Shown here in pieces: positions 46,845 through 56,100 of a stretch of 64,000 nucleotides of DNA. Source of the stretch: Marinobacterium sp. GTDB taxonomy: Bacteria > Pseudomonadota > Gammaproteobacteria > Pseudomonadales > Balneatricaceae. The DNA lies in NCBI GenBank assembly GCA_025800125.1, contig JAOXSF010000053.1, positions 20,644 through 84,643 on the forward strand, read 5' to 3'. Every line of letters begins with the position of its first letter. Position 1 is the first letter of the stretch. The translations under genes were made by a program, and so were the position numbers. A model generated the notes under the pieces. The model saw only the letters and a program-made list of their open reading frames with translations, searched no databases and had not been told where the DNA came from.

Positions 46845-48743
46845 ATGACAGATAACAGCCAAGAGCATGATACCGTAACTCTAATTGATTATAGAGCAAT
46901 CGCTGGCTACACACCCCATACGACACAACCCCAAGTGGTTTTTACTATCGAGATCAAGAGCCATCATATAAAAAAATCATTGCTATCAAAATTTGATAGC
47001 ATGGTTAATAAAGCTCTGAAAAAGCCAGAAAATCTGAGAGCCAGCCCTGAAATATCTAAAAACCCATTATTATCTCGAATAGCCTATTACACCTTGGCAC
47101 TTATGAGCCAAGCCGGGTTTCCTGTACTATCACCTATGCGTCTTTTAAAAGCATCACCCCTTCAAAAGCAGGTTACACTCTCAATTCCCACACTTGATAG
47201 CAATCCAGCACCTGCTTTGATCGCAATAACAGAATCTATTATACTAATCAATAAAATACTAAAAGGTTCATCATCTGATCATACAGAATCACTCCCGAAG
47301 TTAGAAAAAATTATTAATAAAATAAAACCATATGCCCCAACAGGGGTTAACTCACAGCGATTTATTACCGCAGCTCACAAAGCGGATATTCCATGGAGAA
47401 AGGTAGGACAAAATACATTTCAATTTGGCTGGGGCCACAAAGCGCGCTGGCTAGACAGCTCCTTTACCGATAAAACCCCCGTGCTTGCAGGCGCTCTGGT
47501 TAGAGACAAGCATGCAGCATCAGCTGTACTCGATAGCCTTGGAATTCCTGTATCAAAAAACCAGCTGGTAAAAAATAAAAATCAGGCACTAAAAGCAGCC
47601 AGCTCTCTAGGCTATCCAGTTGTTGTAAAACCATCAAACCTTGACGGGGGCCGCGGCGTCTTTCCTGGATTGCATACACCTGAACAAGTAAGTGAAGCCT
47701 ATGATGAAACCTCACAACTACCCTCCCCAATACTTGTAGAAAAACATTTCACCGGGGAGGATTATAGAATTCAGGTTTTTCAAGGCGAAGTGTTCTGGGT
47801 TACACATCGAATCCCAGGCGGAGTTTTCGGCAACGGCAAGATGACTATAAAGGAACTTCTGAGCACACTGAACCAAGATCCAGAACGAGGGGCACAAGGT
47901 GGTAGTACTCTGCTTTGCACAATAGAACTGAATAAAGAGGCCCTTAGCCTGATAAAGGAACAAGGAATGACCCTTGAAACGATACCAAAGAATGGCTGCT
48001 TCGTACGCTTACGTCGTGCTGCAAACGTATCCAGCGGCGGCACACCAGTACCAATACCTATAGAACAGGTACATCCAGATAATATAGATTTAGCCATCAG
48101 AGTGGCTCGTCTGTTACGACTGGATCTGGCTGGTATTGACCTACTTATCCCAGATATTAAAACATCCTGGATACAGAGCGGTGCTTCAATATGCGAAGTA
48201 AATGCTCAGCCACAACTTTACCCCCACTTGCCAGCCTATTTGCTACAAAAAATAGTCCCTGATACCGGTCGGATACCCATTATCTGCCTGCTGGGCGACA
48301 TACTACAAAAACCATGGTTCAAACAACTCTTATCAAGCCTTAAAAATTCAGGTTACAATCCAGGCATTGCATCAACAAACTCACTATGGATCAATGACCA
48401 AGAAGTATCTTGCACCAAAAACAGCTTTTTCAAGCATATGCTCGCGATAGCTACGGACCCATCTGTAAACATTGCTATAATTATCATTGAAGATACAAAG
48501 CATCCTCCTGTGGACCTTGCTTTTGATAAGGTTGACCTATGCTTTGTATCTGACACAGAAACGGCTGCAAGCAAAATAGCTGATGATATACTACCAGCAT
48601 ACAAATACATTGCTCAATTTAGCCAAGAAGTTACAATAAGCACTTCTATGAGCAAGGCATGGCCCGACCAAAATGCAGCTCCATTAGCCCCAGAAGAGCT
48701 GTATAAAAAAATAGAAACCCTCGCGAACAGACTAAGCATATAA
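46845..48743 (+). CDS. Cyanophycin-synthetase-like ATP-grasp protein with decayed Mur-ligase part
   Basis: 632 residues. A CphA-like N-terminal domain (~1-210) is followed by an ATP-grasp ligase: FGWGHKARWLDSSFTDKTPV and DKHAASAVLDSLGIPVSKNQLV match the start of the CphA ATP-grasp, then GYPVVVKPSNLDGGRGV, LVEKHFTGEDYRIQVF and ICEVNAQPQLYPHL with metal-binding residues. The last ~130 residues (NPGIASTNSLWINDQEV, KHMLAIATDPSVNIAIIIIE, FDKVDLCFVSD) line up with the start of the CphA Mur-ligase domain, but its P-loop is lost and the rest is missing. So one amide- or peptide-bond step is likely kept, and true cyanophycin synthesis is not. The start is ATG 46845; 17 bp before the next gene. Confidence 0.78.
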   Translation: MTDNSQEHDTVTLIDYRAIAGYTPHTTQPQVVFTIEIKSHHIKKSLLSKFDSMVNKALKKPENLRASPEISKNPLLSRIAYYTLALMSQAGFPVLSPMRLLKASPLQKQVTLSIPTLDSNPAPALIAITESIILINKILKGSSSDHTESLPKLEKIINKIKPYAPTGVNSQRFITAAHKADIPWRKVGQNTFQFGWGHKARWLDSSFTDKTPVLAGALVRDKHAASAVLDSLGIPVSKNQLVKNKNQALKAASSLGYPVVVKPSNLDGGRGVFPGLHTPEQVSEAYDETSQLPSPILVEKHFTGEDYRIQVFQGEVFWVTHRIPGGVFGNGKMTIKELLSTLNQDPERGAQGGSTLLCTIELNKEALSLIKEQGMTLETIPKNGCFVRLRRAANVSSGGTPVPIPIEQVHPDNIDLAIRVARLLRLDLAGIDLLIPDIKTSWIQSGASICEVNAQPQLYPHLPAYLLQKIVPDTGRIPIICLLGDILQKPWFKQLLSSLKNSGYNPGIASTNSLWINDQEVSCTKNSFFKHMLAIATDPSVNIAIIIIEDTKHPPVDLAFDKVDLCFVSDTETAASKIADDILPAYKYIAQFSQEVTISTSMSKAWPDQNAAPLAPEELYKKIETLANRLSI

Positions 48744-48760
48744 CTTATATCAGGCATACT

Positions 48761-49228
48761 ATGAACACTCAAAATACACCTATGCGCTTGTCCCACGAAG
48801 AGATTACCAAGCTATCATCTGACTACCTCCAGTACGGGCGTAAGCATGAGTCATGGCAGATAGATGATATTTTAATTGATGGAAAAAAGCTGACTGCACA
48901 GGTATCTATGACATCTAAGTATATATCTGACACTGATAGCAACGGCTTTCATCTAACCATATTCTCAACACTAGAATTTTTGTCACAGCTGATGATTATA
49001 TACGCTCATAATTGGGCTGGCATGACAGAAAAAAAACAGGAAGGCTGGATGGTAGAGAGCAGTACTAAAATAAAATCTCCAATCCGTGATGCTAGCTCTA
49101 TCCTTATAAACATGGATATTGAAAAAATAAAGAAACGCAACCAGAACCTGTACTGCCTAGCCAGTTATACCATAACAGATAAAACCGGCGGGTGCTTCGA
49201 AGCAAGACTGAAGGGATTTTTATCCTGA
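48761..49228 (+). CDS. Hotdog-fold-like protein in the biosynthetic operon
   Basis: 155 residues, no signal peptide. The pattern of a long central helix (FSTLEFLSQLMIIYAHNWAGM) followed by strands with VESSTKIKSPIRD and a C-terminal ARLKGFLS strand suggests a single hotdog domain, as in FabZ-type dehydratases or FcoT-type fatty acyl thioesterases. The catalytic residues of either group are not evident, so activity is unassigned. Spaced 17 bp after the ATP-grasp gene and 31 bp before the P450 gene, and similarly AT-rich, so certainly the same transcript. A role in releasing or modifying an acyl intermediate is inference. Confidence 0.65.
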   Translation: MNTQNTPMRLSHEEITKLSSDYLQYGRKHESWQIDDILIDGKKLTAQVSMTSKYISDTDSNGFHLTIFSTLEFLSQLMIIYAHNWAGMTEKKQEGWMVESSTKIKSPIRDASSILINMDIEKIKKRNQNLYCLASYTITDKTGGCFEARLKGFLS

Positions 49229-49259
49229 TTGTATTATTAACTTGAACCAGGGAATAGAA

Positions 49260-50447
49260 ATGAATTTACTACACTTAGATCTTATAGATAACCCATATCC
49301 AGCTTATGCAGAGATGAGAAAGAAAGAGTCTCCCGCATTCCTTCCATATAGCAAAGGTACAGAAGGAGGTATCTGGCTATTCAGCCGTTATGATGATTGC
49401 CTTAGTATTTTTAAGCAAACAACGACTGTTTCAAAGCAGATTCGACCTTATCGCCCAAGCAAAGCTCAAACACCATTTGATCTACATATGCTCAATCAGG
49501 ATGGAAAAAGGCATCTATTTTTACGACGTCTGGTTGCACATTACTTCTCCGCAAAAAGCCTACAATCTTATACACCGCTCATAAAAGAAACAACTTTAGA
49601 GCTGATTAATGAAATCAAACCCAAAGACATGTTTGATTTTATGACAGATTTTGCTGAACCTCTTCCTTTATTAACCATTTCAAGAATAGTAGGGTTTCCA
49701 ACAGAAGACATACCAGAAATCCGGAGACTCTCTATTATATTTTGTGATCTTTTTGACTCTACAATCCAGTGCCCTGACTCACAGAAAAAGTCAGTAGAAG
49801 CCTTAAAAATTTTTATTGACTACATCAATCGTTTAATTAACAACCACAGTCATATTGATGATGGGTCAATGCTATCTTTTCTTATTACGACTCAGAAATC
49901 TGGTGAGATCACAAAAGACGAACTGATTGCGATGATCGGCCTTTTACTATTTGCAGGTCATGAAACTACCGTCAGTTTACTTGGTAGCGGGCTCTGGTTA
50001 CTCCTCACTCACTCAACAGAGTGGGAAAAGCTAAAAAACAACCCATCATTATCATCTTCTGCTGTCGAAGAGATGCTTAGATATGAAAGTCCAGAGCAAC
50101 GTAGCAGTTTCAGGGTTGCAAAAGAGAGCTTTTCTGTGAATGGTTACTCTATTAGCCCCGGCCAGCATATAGGTGCTATTATTGGTGCAGCCAATAGAGA
50201 CGAAAGTATTTTCACAGATGCAGGTACATTTAATATATCTCGAACACCCAATAAACACCTTGCTTTTGGCATCGGCCAACATCATTGCATTGGCAAAACA
50301 CTAGCACGAAATCAAGCTATCATTGCTTTTGATGCTCTTCAGCAGCAGCTTCCTGATATACAGCTAATCACAGACAAACCGAATTGGAGAAAAAACTCAT
50401 TTCTTCGAAGCCTTTCATCGCTTTATATCAAAGGTAGAACAAACTAA
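49260..50447 (+). CDS. Cytochrome P450
   Basis: Soluble bacterial class I-type P450 of 395 residues. The I-helix oxygen-binding motif AGHETTVSLL, the K-helix ExxR in EEMLRYESPEQRSSF, and the heme loop FGIGQHHCIGKTLAR with the cysteine ligand are all present. The start is ATG 49260 (MNLLHLDLIDNPYPAYAEM), with GGGA upstream; the frame opens earlier at a TTG. The overall pattern resembles the CYP107-like group used in natural-product tailoring. No ferredoxin or reductase gene is adjacent. Its stop overlaps the next start (TAATG). Confidence 0.95.
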   Translation: MNLLHLDLIDNPYPAYAEMRKKESPAFLPYSKGTEGGIWLFSRYDDCLSIFKQTTTVSKQIRPYRPSKAQTPFDLHMLNQDGKRHLFLRRLVAHYFSAKSLQSYTPLIKETTLELINEIKPKDMFDFMTDFAEPLPLLTISRIVGFPTEDIPEIRRLSIIFCDLFDSTIQCPDSQKKSVEALKIFIDYINRLINNHSHIDDGSMLSFLITTQKSGEITKDELIAMIGLLLFAGHETTVSLLGSGLWLLLTHSTEWEKLKNNPSLSSSAVEEMLRYESPEQRSSFRVAKESFSVNGYSISPGQHIGAIIGAANRDESIFTDAGTFNISRTPNKHLAFGIGQHHCIGKTLARNQAIIAFDALQQQLPDIQLITDKPNWRKNSFLRSLSSLYIKGRTN

Positions 50448-51328
50448 TGAAAATTAATTCTTATACTGAACGTGAAATACCAGCCATTACTCACTCTATT
50501 TTCAAAAAAGATAATCCAGTTATTTTGATTAAGGGTGGTAATGATAGCATAGATTTTTTTGAGAAAATCAGTGTGCAAGCTTGTGAAAGCTTTCATTTAC
50601 CTGCAACACGCAAGGATAAAATGGTAAGCAGCAAAGATAAACATACAACAGAGGTATTCAGAAACAATCTGATACTATCTGGCCATACTGAAGGAGCTTA
50701 TCTTCCTAAACCCACACCAGACTTATGCTTTTTTGTATGTATCACTGCACCAAAGCAAAATGGTGGAGAAACAACTCTTGTTAACAGCACAAAAATGCTA
50801 GAAGAAATGCCTTGCCACTTACGACAACGCTTTCAAGAAGAGGGCATTATTTATGAATACTTATGGCAAAAAGAACGATGGCAGGCAGAGTTTAATGTCC
50901 AAACCATAGAAGAGCTAGAAATAGTTTTACAGAAAAGTAAATCTACTACCTATGAAATACAGAACCAGTCAGTAAAAATTCAGCAGAGAAATGATGCTGT
51001 AAGTAAAGCACTCGACGGCAGCATTGGCTTTAGCAACGGCATACTGGCGCACTTACCAGCACAAAATCACCCTGACTATATTGGAAAGCCTTTTTATACA
51101 AATACTAGCAATAACATATATTATGGCTCTGGTGATAACATTGATAACCACACAATAAACACCTTAATTACACTCCACGACAAATTATCTTATAAACACC
51201 GCTGGAAAACCGGTGATATGTTAATATTTGACAATAGAAAGTATCTTCATGGCCGAACAATGACAGAGAAACCTTGTTCCAGAGTTCTATTCTCTCGATT
51301 CGGCTACATTAAGCACCAAGAGACATAA
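50447..51328 (+). CDS. TauD/TfdA-family Fe(II)/2-oxoglutarate oxygenase
   Basis: 293 residues. The iron ligands are His80 and Glu82 (GHTEGAYLP) and distal His267 (YLHGRT), with Arg278 about eleven residues later for 2-oxoglutarate. The first acidic ligand is Glu rather than the more common Asp, as in some SyrP-like members. PDLCFFVCITAPKQNGGETTLVNS matches the SyrP/gramicidin-synthesis branch that works in natural-product hydroxylation. Its ATG overlaps the P450 stop codon, so the two oxidases are coupled. Likely substrate: an amino-acid-containing intermediate made by the ATP-grasp protein (inference). Confidence 0.9.
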   Translation: MKINSYTEREIPAITHSIFKKDNPVILIKGGNDSIDFFEKISVQACESFHLPATRKDKMVSSKDKHTTEVFRNNLILSGHTEGAYLPKPTPDLCFFVCITAPKQNGGETTLVNSTKMLEEMPCHLRQRFQEEGIIYEYLWQKERWQAEFNVQTIEELEIVLQKSKSTTYEIQNQSVKIQQRNDAVSKALDGSIGFSNGILAHLPAQNHPDYIGKPFYTNTSNNIYYGSGDNIDNHTINTLITLHDKLSYKHRWKTGDMLIFDNRKYLHGRTMTEKPCSRVLFSRFGYIKHQET

Positions 51329-51347
51329 GGCCCTGACATGGAACATA

Positions 51348-51791
51348 TTAACTGCACTTTATTTTTTCAATCAGGGCTGTTGTAGAAACACCAGCTGTCC
51401 GAGGCACAAAGTCCAATTCAATACCAATCGGTTCTAAAACGGTCAAAATTTTTTTATGCTGGGCTGTATATTGCCAGTCATCCCCTAAAACAACGCGTCT
51501 TACTTGCCTGGAGGCAAGCCATGACGCCGCGCGCTTAGTATCCGCCAGAGAGCTGGGCTGAAGAAAAACATCATCAATCCAACCAAGCCCACGCAGAATC
51601 TCCATTCTATCGTCTTCTTGAATACAGGTTTTTTTTTGCTTTAAGGAGTGACAAATAGAGTCTGATGTTACCGCAACAATTAATAACTCTGAGCGGAACC
51701 GCACATATTGAAGACAGCGCAAATGACCAATATGGAATAAATCAAAAACCCCAACAACCAGTGTAACGCCCGGAAATACCTCAGTAGACAT
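51348..51791 (-). CDS. Cytidylyltransferase, TagD-like
   Basis: 147-residue nucleotidyltransferase. The HxGH motif is in GVFDLFHIGHLRCLQ and the second motif in RTAGVSTTALIEKI, as in glycerol-3-phosphate or ethanolamine-phosphate cytidylyltransferases. Expected product: a CDP-alcohol. The start is ATG 51791 with GGGGG eight bases upstream; a GTG at 51797 overlapping the previous stop codon (TAGTG) is possible. Co-transcribed behind the TPR-LicD-like gene, which could use the CDP-activated group. Convergent with the TauD gene, 19 bp apart. Confidence 0.88.
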   Translation of the reverse strand: MSTEVFPGVTLVVGVFDLFHIGHLRCLQYVRFRSELLIVAVTSDSICHSLKQKKTCIQEDDRMEILRGLGWIDDVFLQPSSLADTKRAASWLASRQVRRVVLGDDWQYTAQHKKILTVLEPIGIELDFVPRTAGVSTTALIEKIKCS

Positions 51792-51796
51792 ACACA

Positions 51797-52996
51797 CTAC
51801 CCCCAGTCAAATGCGTCGAATACTTTTTTATACAACACATCATCAGAGTTTTCAAAACAATACCTTGCTATTGGCATCACCTTTTTATATTTACCCTCGC
51901 GCAATAATGTAATCATCCTGTTACAAGCTATACACTCTGAGAGAATAGAGAATCCTCTTTGATTATTTGCACAGATCACACTATCAAAAAAAGGATCAGG
52001 CGTTTTCCAATCCCCATACAGCGCTTCTAACCAACGCTCAGGCTCTGAAAGCTGCCATACCACGCCCTCCGGCCTTTTTACAGAAACCAGCTCCACTGAT
52101 GGATACTCAGTAACCCTTAACCACTCTATTGGCACACCCGAAAGCCAGAGGCCACCCAATACAAGACCAGTTGCCTTCTCTGGAATAACACCACACAAGT
52201 CCAATGTGATACCTGTACTTTTATGTACAAGTGCAACCGGATTAATGAGAGGAAGTGCCTGAGGCTTTAAAATCCAGCCTTGTCCCTGCAAACACTGCAC
52301 CGCATGCTTCATCTCAGAAAATGGCAAAGCAATATCCAGATCTTTATCAAAAGGTAGCAGCTTACCTTCTCTGATAAGACCGAGCAAAGCACCAGCAATA
52401 ACAAATGCGTGTACACCCGCTGACGCTAATTGAACCAGCGTTTCCCAAAGTAAACACTCTGCTCCTTGATAATCAAAGCCTGTATTCAAAGACTGTGAGA
52501 TCTTGATGTTAAACTCTTTCTGATCTAACACCAGCGCTAATGCACGCTTAAAGTACAGAAGCGCTTCATCTACAGCTTTTCGGCCCAAAGCAAGTAATGC
52601 AATATTATGATGCGCTAGAAAGTCTTTGCTATCAAATGCCAACACCTTGCGATAAGAAAGCTCAGCCTTGTCTGCTTCACCATTCTCATTCTGCACTAGC
52701 GCTAAAAGCTTCCATAGCACCGCAGATTCAGGGGCTTGTTTGAGCGTCACGTTACACATCTCACGCACCTCATTAAAACGCCCTTTAAGATAAAGCGATT
52801 CAACAAGCGCAGTGCGCAGGGGTATAGAATCGGGCTGAAATTCAAGCGCTTTCGTTAATGCGTAAATAATACCTTCTATATCCTGGCTTTTTTGACAAGC
52901 AACTGCTTGCTTGTGCCAATAGGATGTCATGGAAGCATCTGAGCTATATACAGGAACATCTGCACATAACGACATATAGCCTGTTCTATCTACCAT
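51797..52996 (-). CDS. TPR protein with LicD-like phosphotransferase/nucleotidyltransferase domain
   Basis: 399 residues. The N-terminal ~170 residues are TPR helices (LWKLLALVQNENGEADKAELSYRKVL, LAHHNIALLALGRKAVDEAL). The C-terminal part has the LicD/fukutin-type core: GALLGLIREGKLLPFDKDLDIALPF with its two acidic metal ligands, a following strand with THxLDLCG-like residues (GITLDLCG), and EALYGDWKTPDP. LicD enzymes attach phosphocholine or similar groups from CDP donors, and a cytidylyltransferase gene follows directly. The TPR part suggests a protein acceptor; the neighbouring giant surface proteins are candidates (inference). No strong ribosome binding site is visible at 52996; an internal ATG at 52930 is possible. 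Confidence 0.78.
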   Translation of the reverse strand: MVDRTGYMSLCADVPVYSSDASMTSYWHKQAVACQKSQDIEGIIYALTKALEFQPDSIPLRTALVESLYLKGRFNEVREMCNVTLKQAPESAVLWKLLALVQNENGEADKAELSYRKVLAFDSKDFLAHHNIALLALGRKAVDEALLYFKRALALVLDQKEFNIKISQSLNTGFDYQGAECLLWETLVQLASAGVHAFVIAGALLGLIREGKLLPFDKDLDIALPFSEMKHAVQCLQGQGWILKPQALPLINPVALVHKSTGITLDLCGVIPEKATGLVLGGLWLSGVPIEWLRVTEYPSVELVSVKRPEGVVWQLSEPERWLEALYGDWKTPDPFFDSVICANNQRGFSILSECIACNRMITLLREGKYKKVMPIARYCFENSDDVLYKKVFDAFDWG

Positions 52997-53055
52997 AGGG
53001 TGTTATCTATCAGAGATGTTATTTACTATACAGAAAATGAGCCATACCGGTAAAA

Positions 53056-53086
53056 ATAGCCGCTACCTGAAGTCAGGTAGCGGCTA
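53056..53086 (-). terminator. Terminator of the 1639-residue protein gene
   Basis: ATAGCCGCTACCTGA and TCAGGTAGCGGCTAT form a 15-bp perfect stem with a minimal loop, followed by TTTTTACC on the minus strand, 28 bp past the stop. Confidence 0.93.
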
Positions 53087-53113
53087 TAACCGATTAGACT
53101 ACAGAAGTACTAA

Positions 53114-56100
53114 TCACACAACCGTACCGGCATAAATATTGGAAACATCAATGCTTGCCAGATCAACATCGCCGGAAACTGTCCCCACCAGCACAACGTC
53201 ACCTTCAGATACATCAGTATTTGTACCATCCAGGCTAGCATCAACCATAAATACCTGCCAGGTTTCATCTGTATCAGCATCACCAGAAATAATTACTGTC
53301 TTCTCTGAATCAGAAAGCTTGAAGACATTGTCAGCTGTTGCATCAGTAGTCTTGAACAGACCCGCAATGTCTGTAGCCGTCAACAACGTGCTGCTGCCAC
53401 TATCGTACAGATTGACCGTGTCGTCAGCATCAACGTTAGAAGTAGAAGCTGCATCTCGAACAGTATCAGCACTGAGCCCACCATCTATAAAGTCTTCAAA
53501 AGACAATACATCCTTGCCTGAGCCCACTGTAAAGTTGGTAATGGTATCCAGGCCATTGCTGGCACCCGTAGCAGCAAAAGACACCGTATCCTGGCCACTG
53601 CCCAACACAATATTATCGGTTTCAGCCGTACCTTTAATCTTAGAGCCATCAGCATGGGCAATAACTTCTGCGCCACTGCCTGAATAACCTGAAAGATCCA
53701 CATGCTGGAAACCGCTCTGCAATGCTGTATTAGCACCACCGTTAAAGGTAATAATCTGATCGTCCGTGGCGTTCAGATCAATAGCCATACCACCAACAAC
53801 CGCCGTGTACTGTACAGTCAGCGTGTTTTCACCACTGCCCGCAGCCAATACATCATCTTTATGAGACATCAGCAGCTGATCATCACCTGTACCGGTCGTC
53901 ATAGACAACACACCAGCACCACGCCCTTCCAGCACAACGCCACCAGCAAAAGCGCCTGCATCCAGTGTCGCTACACTGTCATGCAGACCTGTAATCTTGA
54001 ACATTTCACCTGCAGCGCCTTCCTCCAGCGTGATATCCAGACCACTGCCTGCGGTTGCCGCAACACCAGAAAGATCCAACACAGCGGCACTATCAACAGA
54101 CACATCCAGTGTTAATGCCTCAATGCCCGCAGCGTTCAGAGTGGTAGCATCCGTTGGCGCACCGGGGTAGGTGAGATCATTCACCTCAACGGTCAGCGCA
54201 TCGGCAGTACCGGTATGGTTGGCTAACTGCACTTCGACAACGACATCGCCGCCCTGCACGCTGTTTGCTTCATCATGTGTTAACTCACCGGTAGAAACAT
54301 CATCCCAACCCAAGCCAACGCGCACGCCCGCTGCAAGGTTTGATACAGTGACAGAGTCACCAGATGTCGGTGACTGGCCCACAGCCAAACCAATCACTTC
54401 AACCCCAACAATTGAAGAGGCGTCCAGAGTAGACGATGTACTGCCATCACTACCCCAGTCAAAATTCAGGAACAGATTCTCAACATCGGTAACCTTCAGT
54501 GCCTTGTCTACACTCCCATTATATGCAGCAACGACAGTGTCGGTGCCAGCAGCACCCGTTATTTCAAGCTGATCACCAAGCACACTTGGGTTGGAATCTT
54601 CACCCGAACCAAACGCACCACCACCAAACACCAGCAAGCTATCACCAGCAAAGGCACTCATATCTATAGCGGTTAGATTCTGTGCAACGCTACTATCAGG
54701 CAAACCGATCACATTGGAGTCATGATCACCGATCTTGATCGTAGAGTCACTGTCGCCACCTGAAACCGTCAAGGTAGTAATATCGTTGCTATTAACAGCA
54801 CCGCCCGGGTCTGCAAGCACCTTGGCATTTGCACCCGCATCTACCTGCAGGTTAACGACCTCAAACCCTTCAATGGCACTGGTATTGAAAGTAGCACTAC
54901 CGACACCCAGGTTTAGCGTATCCGTACCGGTACCACCGTCCAGCTGATACGTCACATTCGTGTCTGTAGCAGACACAGTGAAAACGTCATCGCCCGCGCC
55001 ACCTGTTACATTATGAATAGCACCACCTTTCAGCGTTACTGTCGTTGCTGTATCACTGGTTTTGGCTGCTAACAAACTGTCCAGGCCGGACGCGTCAAGA
55101 ACAGTGGTGGTATCAGACAATGTTTCAGATGTATTTGTCAGCCTCAGAGCAGACCCTGCTTCACCACCAGTTACCTTCAAAGTTTCAGACTTAGCCGATG
55201 TCAGGTCAAGAATATGATTATCACCTTCCATCATATCAACAACCAGTGTTTCAACAGTTTCAGCAACAACCAGCGCCGCGTCTACATCATCATTACCATC
55301 CAAGCCAATCTTCAGAGTATCTGCTGCCATGCCATCTACCAGAGAAAGGTCTACTGTTCCCTGATATTGATAAAGTATGGTTTCAGCCTGTGCTGCAATA
55401 CCAGACACCGTAATATTCTGGTCACCATTCAGCGACAGCCGCGCCAATGAAGTGTCTGCTGTCAGGTCGATGTAGCTGGCACTATTCTCCAGCTCAAGCA
55501 CAATCTCTTCAATGTCTGTCAACTGCAGCACTTCGGCTTGCGCACTGGTCCCCAAACCGTCAATAGTAGCTAGCAGCAGGTCTCCCAGCACTTTATCTGA
55601 CTCTGGTACATTAATAACAGGCTGTTCGCTGCCGCCATCAATGACATCAGCAGCAGTCAGGCTTGATTGCATATTAATCCGGTCGTTGCCACTACCAGAG
55701 ATCAACGCCACATCCCCACCGTCAAGATCAATAGCGAAATCACCCGTGAAAGTAGCGGCATTGATCGTTGCTAGCTTCGCGGCTGTAACACCACCAATAT
55801 CGAGATCAACATTACCCGTAATATTGACAGTATGCGCGCTATCAAGCACCAGGCTTTCTACATCTATCTCACCGGTTGGCTCTGCATTAGATGGTACTGC
55901 CGTCTGCAGCTCGACATCTTCACCTGAGAAGGCCCATTGTTTATGGGCAGTATTCTCATCAACAACAGAGGACAGGTTCAGTACTTCAACATCAGCAACG
56001 GTTATAGAGTCGATAGATACATCTTCAGAAAGGTCATCCCCGATTGACGACATTTCAAGAGCGATAGACAGCTGATCATCTGCTCCTGTCGCATCAGCCA

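Noticed and set aside
48761..51328. Isonitrile (ScoD/ScoE-like) pathway
   Set aside because: A hotdog protein and a TauD oxygenase recall it, but the acyl-ACP ligase, acyl carrier and NRPS genes of those clusters are missing, and the hotdog match to FcoT is not established.
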